A DNA stretch of 64,000 bases, taken from Clostridia bacterium (GTDB lineage: Bacteria > Bacillota > Clostridia > Oscillospirales > Acutalibacteraceae). The stretch covers positions 52,706 through 116,705 of the forward strand of contig JAFRRP010000039.1 of the NCBI GenBank assembly GCA_017428085.1, in the 5' to 3' direction. The notes beneath the pieces were generated by a model. It was given only the letters and a program-made list of their open reading frames with translations. It did no database searches and was not told the origin of the DNA. The position numbers and the translations under genes were made by a program. Positions 8,801 to 15,740 of this stretch are shown here, piece after piece. The first letter of the stretch is position 1. The number at the start of each line of letters is the position of its first letter.

Positions 8801-11800
8801 GACCAAGCAGGTCTCCTACGACGATCTGCTGCGCGCCGATACCAACTCCAACACCAGATACGTCGTCACCGCTCCCACCGTGAAGATCCTCGGCAAAGAC
8901 AGGCTTGTGAACACGAGCAACATCGTCCATGCCAACGACAAGTACCATCTCGTGTTCAAGGAGTGGGTGCGTACAGACGGAAATGACGGCTACAAGGCAG
9001 TGCTCAATCCTGTTTCCACAGAAGCGCTTTCCGGCACCTCCTTTGCCGCCAAGTTCAAGAACGTGGAAGACGATATCACCGTTCAGGCGACTTACAACGC
9101 GTTCCCGCACCATTATGAGTCGCTGACCAACGCCGAAGTACAGGCGCTTCCTGTCAGGTATAATCCCGACCATGACCAGACGGCGGCGAAAGACGCCACC
9201 TGTACGGCGGACGGCTATCAGTTCCTGAAGTGCGTGGACTGCGGCCACGTCTATAAGAAGATCCTGCCGAAGTTCGACCACAAGGATGAGCAGGGCAACC
9301 CCGTTGTGACCTACTCCGGTTACAAGGCGCCCACCTGCGAAGGCACCGGTAAATATGCCACTGCCTCCTGCGCGCTTTGCGGCGATACCGTGAGGATGGA
9401 AGATAATATTTCCATCCAGTATTTTGATATCGTAGACGGCGCTTATGTGAAGGTCAATTCTGCCGACGGTATCATTCCCGCTGCCGGGCATGTCTGGCCG
9501 ACGGTGCCGGAGACGGCGCCCGCCACGGGAACGGACGCAGAACCGCTTCCGGAAGGAGTTGAGTGGCACGCCGCCAACTGCACGGAGAACGGTTATTATC
9601 TGTGTACCTGCGCGAACAACTCGCTGCATACCATGAAGGTGGAGACCAACGAGGAGACCGGCGAGCTGTATGAAGCGGCGCTGGACCACGATCCGGTCGT
9701 TACGCCGGAAGTTCCCGCCACCTGCACAACGGACGGTATGTCTGAAAAGAGCGTGTGCCGCCGCTGCAGCTTTGTGATCGTGGATTCTTACGTCATCCCG
9801 GCGCTTGGCCATAACACGGTCAAGGTCCTGGCAAAGGCGCCCACCTGTGAGGATGCCGGCAACATTGAATACTACAAGTGCACCAATGAGGGCTGCGGCA
9901 AGTATTTCACCGATAAGGCCGGTACGAATGAGATCGCCCTGTCGGCCACCGTGCTGAACGCGCTTGGCCATGATTGGGTGGAAACGACCGAACAGTCCGC
10001 CACCTGTACCACAGCCGGTCATACGGCAGGTATCGCGTGTTCGCGCTGCGGCAAGGTTCAGGAAGGCAGTTCCGCCGTGGAAACGCGGCCGGCTCTCGGC
10101 CATGACCTTGACGACGGCGTACATCACGATTCGCCCAGCGGTAAGGCCTGTGTGGATCCCGGTTATACCGTCTACACCTGCCAGCGTGACAACTGCGATT
10201 ACACGGAGACCGTGTATGACGAGTTGGCTGACCACGTAGAGAAAGAGATCGCGGCGGTTCCCGCCACCTGCACCGAGATGGGTAAATCCTCCTATAAGGT
10301 CTGCGACGTCTGCGGCAAGGTGCTTACCAACTATAAGTGGCTGCCGGTTACCTCTCACAAATATACTGTGGTAGTGACGCCCGAAACGCCCGCCACCTGC
10401 ACTGCTGCAGGCGTCAGCGCCAAGATGAAGTGCGCCAACTGCGACGCCACCATCGGCGGTGATCCCATTGACGCTCTCGGCCACAACTACAGCGATTGGG
10501 TCATAACGGCCGCCACCTGCGAAGTCGACGGTTCTCAAACGAAGTTCTGCAGACGCTGCGGCGATACAGTGACCGAGGTGATCGAGCATACCGGCCACGT
10601 GGCGACGGAGACCGATGCGGTTCCTGCGACCTGTACCGAAGAAGGTAAGACGGAAGGTACCGTCTGCGAGAAGTGCGGCAAGGTGCTCAGCGGCTGTGAG
10701 CCTGTGGAGATGATTCCTCACGATTTCGGCGAGTATCAGATCGTAAGAGAAGCCACCTGTAAACTGGCAGGTCTGAAGTACAAGGAATGCTCTATGTGCC
10801 ACTTCAAGGTATACGAGCAGATCGAAAAGCTTCCGCATACTGAGACCGTCACAAAGGAAGGGGTTTCTGCAACCTGTACCGCCGCCGGTCTTACCGCTGA
10901 GATCTCCTGCTCCGTATGCGGCGAGGTGATCCAGGCGCAGACCAGCATCACCAAGCTGGAGCACGTATGGCAGACTATTCCTCAGGTCAATCCGACCTGC
11001 ACCGCAAAGGGCACCACGGCCTATGAGAAGTGCGTCAACTGCCAGACGCGCCTGTCTGAACCCAGAGATATTCCGGCAACGGGACATCAGTGGGGCGAGT
11101 GGCAGCTTGTAAGCGCGGCTACCTGCACGGCAGACGGCGCCCGCGTACGGTATTGTACGGTGGAGGGCTGTCCCGCAGCTACGGAAATCAAAGACGCGGA
11201 TGCCCAGCAAAAGGTGCTGACCAAGCTTGGCCACCACATGAGCAAGGTTGACGCGGTTGAGCCCGCCTGCGGTGTGGAAGGCAACGTGGAATACTACGTC
11301 TGCTCTCGCTGCAAAGGCAAATTCTTCAAGGATGCGGCAGGTACAGAAGAGTATACTGCTGATGAAATCGTCGTTGGCGCTCTTGAGCATGTTTGGGGCG
11401 ATATAGTTGTTACACAACCTACCTGCACCGAGCAGGGTTATACCACAAAAACTTGCGAACTCTGCGGCGCGACGTTGGATTACGATTTCGTTCCGGCAAA
11501 CGGCCACACCGGCGGAACGGCAACCTGTATCGCGAAAGCGGTCTGCACGGTTTGCGGCGTTCCCTACGGCGGATACGGCGAGCACAATTATGTGACGGAA
11601 GAAACTTATCATGCGGCGAACTGCCAGGAGCGCAGCGTCATAACCAAGCATTGCACCGTCTGCGATAAGGTCGTCAGCACCACCGAAGGCAGTTATGGTC
11701 CTCACCATTATGATTATGACAACGCAGTGATGATTCAGGAGCCCACCTGTACGCAGAACGGCATCTTTGAAGCTTACTGTTCGGATTGCGGCGAGTCGAC

Positions 11801-12029
11801 GACATTCACGATCTCCGCAATGGGACATGAGGATGCTGACGGCGATGGCTTATGCGATGATTGCGGTGCGTCCATGAGCGCGTCCACCGATCCCGGCGAG
11901 GCCAGCAACAAGTGTGACAAGTGCGGCAAGGATCACGGCGGTAAGCAAGGTGGATTCTTCGGTTATAACGGATTTATCTGCCGACTGATCGCGTTTTTCC
12001 GCATGATCAAGAATTTGTTCAGCAAGTAA
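5883..12029 (+). CDS. Large secreted repeat protein: InlB-like B-repeats plus about 20 CxxC repeats
   Basis: A 2048-residue exported protein. ATG 5883 is chosen because AAGGAGAG lies 7 bases upstream and it gives a classic signal peptide: MTRRK, a hydrophobic core, then cleavage after PEAEA (Ala38/Gln39). The frame extends to a TTG at 5775, but that codon lies in the promoter. Residues 40-350 are Ser/Thr/Gly-rich. Residues 350-1070 hold five or six Listeria-Bacteroides (Flg_new/InlB B-repeat) units ending in motifs such as FTGW, LKGW, LVGW, FSGW and FIGW. Residues 1100-2000 hold about 20 units with an ATCT...G...C..CG...LGH pattern. Near the end is DADGDGLCDDCG, a calcium-loop-like motif, then a basic amphipathic tail, ICRLIAFFRMIKNLFSK. 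There is no LPXTG motif. It is probably a cell-surface adhesin or scaffold; the ligand is unknown. Confidence 0.85.
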   Translation: MTRRKAYARKVLSLVLTALMCLSVCLLDWSALVPEAEAQSNGSHSFRIQANVDDSDGDAWMSISISGIGSFSVSCGSGGWQTSTTWSSTSWPGTCSASGGTTNPDVRIYWYCQVYNNNSGGWVNIASGTWDDFRGKDGSEDRSASYSSGNVGTGGTPYVDAISWSTNNTSVTVPTSGTATLGNTAIQKDQYGVAWGGNPTYSLSSTPTGISVASSGGTGTISVTNAAKDWVSNNKDGTTYQRTLTLTATSSANSKTCTKTITFTNCQYYLDLNGYVTNEYPLNYGSSGSISGYGTVDVYNRGSRVADDVADYYTALYYGTSYSISDRKDATGMIYDGVYSGSLSGTITGATTVVLKYHKAYSTLTVKPNSGTWNNSTSDQSFTKVYGSTQSVPLPTKSYWTFTGWEKSSTFNGSGFNANAAFTYTYSTANNKTDTITATWKRDMSATYHFYAADAATDQTVKRTATVYNATTEKAFTTPSSSEAPTTVSKFDKTWTLKGWSTSATSTLLGGATAAANVGIGTSHNVSTTTATSNYAFYAVYALATTKFKANYNYYADEASSYSYQQKEKTVNGDATTGVMDVPAVTEDGANSTIARYFTKDGIVYELQGWSLTQPSALGQGTATIAYNASTATLNVPGAGTPTSNANMTPIELYPVYTQYATAIHAHFNYYTDGEAPTFLDVSGRAMGTNTSGTVKFPDSSNVATSYTKDGVTYTLVGWNAANNTEDYSPFNTSVTLAVKANPATDYYTYYPVYECTTTARYYTYTAAGARTSLTKSTTLIKYDTFRPTAMDVTVPTSGFNKTITLNGRTFTFSGWRTDTTTNQAATVATTVTSENHATRDAEYIYHAIYQNDVLALSYDTTHSGITAVPTPATQYKTQYISTSTGATASINNVAEITFDINPNGDVPAKKGYTFIGWGNNDSESETYDYAKTGVTLQTRIDKTLYARFSVNNQTVTFKYYDGSDLEGGYKTLTKQVSYDDLLRADTNSNTRYVVTAPTVKILGKDRLVNTSNIVHANDKYHLVFKEWVRTDGNDGYKAVLNPVSTEALSGTSFAAKFKNVEDDITVQATYNAFPHHYESLTNAEVQALPVRYNPDHDQTAAKDATCTADGYQFLKCVDCGHVYKKILPKFDHKDEQGNPVVTYSGYKAPTCEGTGKYATASCALCGDTVRMEDNISIQYFDIVDGAYVKVNSADGIIPAAGHVWPTVPETAPATGTDAEPLPEGVEWHAANCTENGYYLCTCANNSLHTMKVETNEETGELYEAALDHDPVVTPEVPATCTTDGMSEKSVCRRCSFVIVDSYVIPALGHNTVKVLAKAPTCEDAGNIEYYKCTNEGCGKYFTDKAGTNEIALSATVLNALGHDWVETTEQSATCTTAGHTAGIACSRCGKVQEGSSAVETRPALGHDLDDGVHHDSPSGKACVDPGYTVYTCQRDNCDYTETVYDELADHVEKEIAAVPATCTEMGKSSYKVCDVCGKVLTNYKWLPVTSHKYTVVVTPETPATCTAAGVSAKMKCANCDATIGGDPIDALGHNYSDWVITAATCEVDGSQTKFCRRCGDTVTEVIEHTGHVATETDAVPATCTEEGKTEGTVCEKCGKVLSGCEPVEMIPHDFGEYQIVREATCKLAGLKYKECSMCHFKVYEQIEKLPHTETVTKEGVSATCTAAGLTAEISCSVCGEVIQAQTSITKLEHVWQTIPQVNPTCTAKGTTAYEKCVNCQTRLSEPRDIPATGHQWGEWQLVSAATCTADGARVRYCTVEGCPAATEIKDADAQQKVLTKLGHHMSKVDAVEPACGVEGNVEYYVCSRCKGKFFKDAAGTEEYTADEIVVGALEHVWGDIVVTQPTCTEQGYTTKTCELCGATLDYDFVPANGHTGGTATCIAKAVCTVCGVPYGGYGEHNYVTEETYHAANCQERSVITKHCTVCDKVVSTTEGSYGPHHYDYDNAVMIQEPTCTQNGIFEAYCSDCGESTTFTISAMGHEDADGDGLCDDCGASMSASTDPGEASNKCDKCGKDHGGKQGGFFGYNGFICRLIAFFRMIKNLFSK
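6960..9100 (+). repeat. InlB-like B-repeat array (protein level)
   Basis: Five or six diverged units of about 90-130 residues, each with a Y-rich strand region and a terminal (F/L)xGW motif. Units start with motifs like TATYHFYAADA, KANYNYYADEA and HAHFNYYTDGE. The DNA is too diverged to form exact nucleotide repeats. Confidence 0.7.
9190..11870 (+). repeat. Tandem CxxC repeat array (protein level)
   Basis: About 20 units of 35-50 residues. Each has a Cys in a P-A-T-C-T context, a Gly four residues on, then a CxxC pair and a closing L-G-H or similar. The three cysteines and one histidine per unit could bind zinc, or form disulfides outside the cell. Several units lack one ligand, for example CTCANNS in unit 3. 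Confidence 0.7.
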
Positions 12030-12063
12030 GCTGAACCCGGGGACCCGGCGTTCCCGACAGGAC

Positions 12064-12106
12064 AAAAAAGAGCTCCTTCGCGCGTATAGCGTGGAGGAGC
12101 TTTTTT
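12064..12106 (+). terminator. Terminator after the 2048-aa protein gene
   Basis: AGCTCCT (12071-12077) pairs with AGGAGCT (12095-12101), with an upstream A run and a downstream run of T, so it could work in both directions. It lies 35 bases after the stop codon. Confidence 0.8.
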
Positions 12107-12157
12107 GATAACAGCAGGGCATGCGCCGCTGAATCGTTCGTCCTGCACTTGAATATA

Positions 12158-12185
12158 TTGACAACAAAAACGAAATCAATATAAT
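12158..12185 (+). promoter_or_regulatory. Promoter of the CDP-glucose dehydratase gene
   Basis: TTGACA at 12158-12163, a 16-base spacer and TATAAT at 12180-12185, which is full consensus in both boxes. The leader is about 65 bases. Confidence 0.75.
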
Positions 12186-12259
12186 AGAAATATAAAAAAA
12201 CGATCGTTCAGCAGAATGACAGGCGTAGAAAAATGCCGTGGAAAAGGTGGAAAAAGTGA

Positions 12260-13345
12260 ATGGAAATCCAATCTGTGAACACATTTTATCGCGGAAAAAA
12301 TGTGTTGGTCACCGGTCATACCGGTTTTAAGGGGACCTGGCTGTGCAAGGTGCTTTCCATGATGGGAGCGAACGTATACGGATATGCTCTGTCTCCCCAA
12401 ACGGATCCAAGCATATACAGTATTTTGCGAGGGGATGACTGGATCCGTTCCGTGAACGGTGACGTCAGAGATTTCGATCGTCTCAGCGTGTGTGTAAAAA
12501 AAGCGGCGCCGGAGTTTGTTTTTCATCTGGCAGCTCAGCCGATCGTCCGGGAATCGTATCGCCATCCGCGGGAAACTTACGAAACCAACGTGATGGGTAC
12601 TGTCAACCTGCTGGAATGCGTCCGTCATATTCCCGGGGTCCGCGGGATTTTGAACGTTACTACGGATAAGGTATATGAAAACGAAACCGACAAAACGCAC
12701 GCTTTTACCGAGGACGAAAAACTGGACGGGCACGACCCATACTCCAATTCAAAAAGCTGCTCGGAATTGGTGACCCACGCTTATCAAAAATCCTTTTTTT
12801 GCGGAGATCGTCCTGTCGCGGTTTCTACCGCCCGTGCAGGCAACGTGATCGGAGGCGGCGATTTTGCCGTTGACCGTCTGATCCCGGATTGCGTCAGAGA
12901 TACCATCCGCGGGGAACGGATCCATATTCGCAACGCTGCGGCAACACGGCCGTACCAGCATGTGCTGGAGGTGGTTTACGCATATCTCCTTATCATGATG
13001 AAGCAAACACAGAATATCCATCTGCAGGGCTGGTATAACGTCGGTCCCAATGAGGGCTGTACCTCAACGGGCAAGCTGGCGGATATGTTTGTGGAAGCTT
13101 GGGGAGGAGACGCCGGATGGGATAAGCACGAGGATCCGAACGCACCTTATGAAGCAACGTCATTGTCGCTGGATTGCACCAAAATCAAAACAATGCTCGG
13201 TTGGCAGCCGGTTTGGTCTTTGCATGACGGTGTAAACGCCACAGTGGAATGGTATAAGGTCTGGCATGAAAACGGGAATTGCGCAGAAGCGACGGAAAAC
13301 CAGATCGACGCATATGTACGCCAATGGGCGCAAAAGATCGTTTGA
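12260..13345 (+). CDS. rfbG: CDP-glucose 4,6-dehydratase
   Basis: NAD-dependent short-chain dehydrogenase of the extended type that converts CDP-glucose to CDP-4-keto-6-deoxyglucose, the entry to 3,6-dideoxyhexoses and related sugars. Of 361 residues, the dinucleotide loop is VTGHTGFKGTWL (Gly19 to Gly25), the signature TTDKVYEN follows at 134-141, and the catalytic Tyr161 and Lys165 sit in DPYSNSKSCSEL. These motifs separate it from dTDP-glucose dehydratases. ATG 12260 has AAAAGGTGG upstream. The usual partner, glucose-1-phosphate cytidylyltransferase (RfbF), and the RfbH dehydrase are not in the window, so the pathway must be completed elsewhere. It has its own promoter, and the next gene has another. 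Confidence 0.9.
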   Translation: MEIQSVNTFYRGKNVLVTGHTGFKGTWLCKVLSMMGANVYGYALSPQTDPSIYSILRGDDWIRSVNGDVRDFDRLSVCVKKAAPEFVFHLAAQPIVRESYRHPRETYETNVMGTVNLLECVRHIPGVRGILNVTTDKVYENETDKTHAFTEDEKLDGHDPYSNSKSCSELVTHAYQKSFFCGDRPVAVSTARAGNVIGGGDFAVDRLIPDCVRDTIRGERIHIRNAAATRPYQHVLEVVYAYLLIMMKQTQNIHLQGWYNVGPNEGCTSTGKLADMFVEAWGGDAGWDKHEDPNAPYEATSLSLDCTKIKTMLGWQPVWSLHDGVNATVEWYKVWHENGNCAEATENQIDAYVRQWAQKIV

Positions 13346-13388
13346 ACGCAATAAAGAGAAACCTTTGGCGCTTGCTGCATTTTTTGGT

Positions 13389-13417
13389 TTGACAAGCAGA
13401 GCGATCAATGATATACT
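13389..13417 (+). promoter_or_regulatory. Promoter of the 516-aa membrane protein and following genes
   Basis: TTGACA at 13389-13394, a 17-base spacer and TATACT at 13412-13417. It would drive the membrane protein, GT2 and the two radical SAM genes downstream, which are closely spaced. Confidence 0.7.
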
Positions 13418-13457
13418 AAAATGAATATAATGTTAAAAGTCACAACAGGTAAAGCAG

Positions 13458-15008
13458 ATGGCGGATCGGAACGATGAGGAACGCGAACGGTTAATTGAAG
13501 AGCGGGACTTGCTGAAAGAAGAAAAAAGCCGCGCAGCGGAACAAAAACGTCTGGAGGCGGAAAATGCCGCCAGAAAGGCTGCCGCACGCCATGCGGTTGT
13601 TTCCGCTGCATCCAACGTTTTCTCCGCAGTCAAAACGGCGGCTAACAAGACCGGCAACATGGCCGACGCGGCGAAAGAACACGGCCGGAAAGCCTTTCGG
13701 TGGGGCAAACAGGCAGAAAAAAAAGTCTACGCCGGTCTTTCGTGGTTTTTCAAAAAGCTGTGGATTGTTTTGACGTCATTTGCCGAAAAGCGCTGGTCTG
13801 TTCCTGTATTTATCGTCGTTGTGCTGTTGGCCTACGTGGGCATCACGTATTTATGCGGCTATAAGCTTTTTAGGTTGCAGGCAACCCCACCCACCTTTCA
13901 GTTTTACGTCTGTGATTACAGCGTAGGGTTTTGCTCACGCCTGTTCGTGGGCGCGGTGATCGCGCTGTTCGCCGATAAAGTAACGGTGGCGCTGATGAGT
14001 CTGATCATCAATATCGCCGTCAGTGTTTCGCTTGTTTTGCAGGCGGTGATGGCGGGCCTGCTGCTGAGAACGGCGCTGAAAAACAGGTCGTTGCCAGCCG
14101 CCGTGATCGGTTTTTTGTTTATGACCAACCCGCTGGCCGTTGTGGAGAATATGTCCGCGCCGGGGTTGCTGGACGTTTATCTGCTGATGCTGTTTTTCGT
14201 GTGGCTGGCGTTTTTGAAAACGCCGCTGTGCGCGGTGGTAACGCCGGTCGTTTGTGTGGTCGGCATGGCGATCCACTACGAGTTCTTGTTCAGCTTTCTC
14301 CCCCCCATGCTGACGCTGCTATTTTATTATGCGTTTTTCGCGGAGAAAAAACGTGTGCGCGTCGGTCGCTGGCTGGCATTTGCCGGCGGCAGCGCCGTAT
14401 CGGCGGGTTCGTTCTGCTATCTGGTTTTCCTTGCCAAGGATCACCTGAAAATGACATCGGATGAATTCTATCAGCATATGCTGTCCCGGTTCAGTCTTAC
14501 CGCGGCCGAACGCGAGGCATATACGTTTTTAATGGGCGCGCCGATTTTCAGGAATTATTTTGATTACTATATTTTCGGGCAGTATCAGGGCCACGATTAC
14601 TTCGAAAACATCGGCGATTTTTTTACATTCCTGAAAAACTGGACCTCCGCGGGTTTCAACGCCACCATGCTGCGCAAGGATATGATCCTGTTCTTGCCGG
14701 TGCTGCTGTTGACTGCAGTGATATGGATCGCCTGCGCCAGGCGGGAAAAAGGGTTTCGGAAACTGCCGTATATTTGTTTTATCGGCCAGGCGCTGGTGCT
14801 GGTGCCGGAGCTGATCATTTCCACTGACATCTGGCGCTGGGTCTCTGCCGCATTGCTTGCCCAGTTCTTTGTTTTCGCTGTCGTTTATCTCGATAAAAAC
14901 GCCCCCTTTCACAGGCTGGCGGACGGAACGAAACTGAAACCTTTTGCCGGGGGCCTGGCGTTTGTTGCGGCGGCAGTTTACTGCGTTTACTGTTTGACTA
15001 TTGTTTAG
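13458..15008 (+). CDS. Polytopic membrane protein with charged N-terminal coiled coil (CDYSVGFCSRL family)
   Basis: 516 residues. The first 100 are soluble and dominated by Glu, Arg, Lys and Ala in a heptad-like pattern, so probably a cytoplasmic coiled coil. About ten membrane segments follow from residue 112. Just after the first is CDYSVGFCSRLFVGAV, found almost unchanged in the paralogue at 20650. Both also share a (D)EFYxxML(S/A)RF loop and a PIFxxYFD motif. The architecture suggests a lipid-linked sugar transferase of GT-C type or a glycan export or assembly protein, and the sugar neighbours agree, but no known catalytic motif is visible. The stop is followed within 15 bases by the GT2 gene, so they are probably cotranscribed. 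Confidence 0.75.
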   Translation: MADRNDEERERLIEERDLLKEEKSRAAEQKRLEAENAARKAAARHAVVSAASNVFSAVKTAANKTGNMADAAKEHGRKAFRWGKQAEKKVYAGLSWFFKKLWIVLTSFAEKRWSVPVFIVVVLLAYVGITYLCGYKLFRLQATPPTFQFYVCDYSVGFCSRLFVGAVIALFADKVTVALMSLIINIAVSVSLVLQAVMAGLLLRTALKNRSLPAAVIGFLFMTNPLAVVENMSAPGLLDVYLLMLFFVWLAFLKTPLCAVVTPVVCVVGMAIHYEFLFSFLPPMLTLLFYYAFFAEKKRVRVGRWLAFAGGSAVSAGSFCYLVFLAKDHLKMTSDEFYQHMLSRFSLTAAEREAYTFLMGAPIFRNYFDYYIFGQYQGHDYFENIGDFFTFLKNWTSAGFNATMLRKDMILFLPVLLLTAVIWIACARREKGFRKLPYICFIGQALVLVPELIISTDIWRWVSAALLAQFFVFAVVYLDKNAPFHRLADGTKLKPFAGGLAFVAAAVYCVYCLTIV

Positions 15009-15022
15009 AAGAGGGTACCGTT

Positions 15023-15733
15023 CTGAAGCTTTCCATCATTATTCCCACAATCGATGAATATGAAGACGTCAAAACTGTGGTGGGACAGATCTATGAGTCC
15101 TGCTGCCACGGGGATATCGCGGAGATCAAACTGATCCATAACGACGAGTCCACGGAGAATTATATCGCATACCTCCGATCGTTTCAGGAATTGTTTCCGG
15201 AGGTCACGATCGAGGTGATCCGGCAGGAACGCCCCGGGATCGGCGCCGCGGTATACGACGGTTTTTACTCGTCGACCGGCGATTACGTCACAGCCATCGG
15301 CGCGGATATGGAAAACGACCCGCGGGATATCGCGGCGATGATCGATATGGCGAAGCAGCATCCGGGCGCCGTCGTCACGGCTTCACGTCGGCTGCGTCGC
15401 GGAGATTTCGCGGAATATCCGGCCGTCAAACGGTTCTTCAATATCACGTTTCAGACGGTGTTGCGTCTGTTGATCCAAACGAAGCAGAGTGACATTACGT
15501 ATATGTTCCAGTGTACGCCGAAGGAACTGCTGTATCAGTATGACTTCAGTGACAGTGTGAACACATTTATCCTTGCGCTGGCGCTGTTGCCGGAGATGTA
15601 CGATATCCCGTTTTACGAGGTCCCCTCAAAAGTGGCGACGCGTCAGCACGGACAGTCGCATCTGACGCTGCAGTATTACGCAGGCTTTTTGCGGGAAGTA
15701 TTCAGAATGATCAGGAAGCATGGAAAAAGGTGA
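15023..15733 (+). CDS. Family 2 glycosyltransferase (dolichol-phosphate-mannose-synthase-like), probable CTG start
   Basis: 236 residues when read from CTG 15023. The protein starts LKLSIIIPTIDEYEDV, the conserved first strand of GT2 enzymes, and GAAGAGGG lies about 7 bases upstream. The next standard starts, GTG at 15077 and 15080, would cut off that strand, and no ATG, GTG or TTG lies at the right place, so CTG is the best candidate. Other family features are RPGIGAAVYDGF and the region GADMENDP, which replaces the usual DAD-type metal motif. There are no membrane helices, and the tail is basic. Such enzymes transfer a sugar from a nucleotide to a polyprenyl phosphate or glycan. The end overlaps the ribosome binding site region of the next radical SAM gene. 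Confidence 0.8.
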   Translation: MKLSIIIPTIDEYEDVKTVVGQIYESCCHGDIAEIKLIHNDESTENYIAYLRSFQELFPEVTIEVIRQERPGIGAAVYDGFYSSTGDYVTAIGADMENDPRDIAAMIDMAKQHPGAVVTASRRLRRGDFAEYPAVKRFFNITFQTVLRLLIQTKQSDITYMFQCTPKELLYQYDFSDSVNTFILALALLPEMYDIPFYEVPSKVATRQHGQSHLTLQYYAGFLREVFRMIRKHGKR

Positions 15734-15740
15734 GTCCATC

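Noticed and set aside
7461..11828. 1455-codon minus-strand frame in the 2048-aa protein gene
   Set aside because: Shadow of a gene with a clear signal peptide, promoter and terminator.
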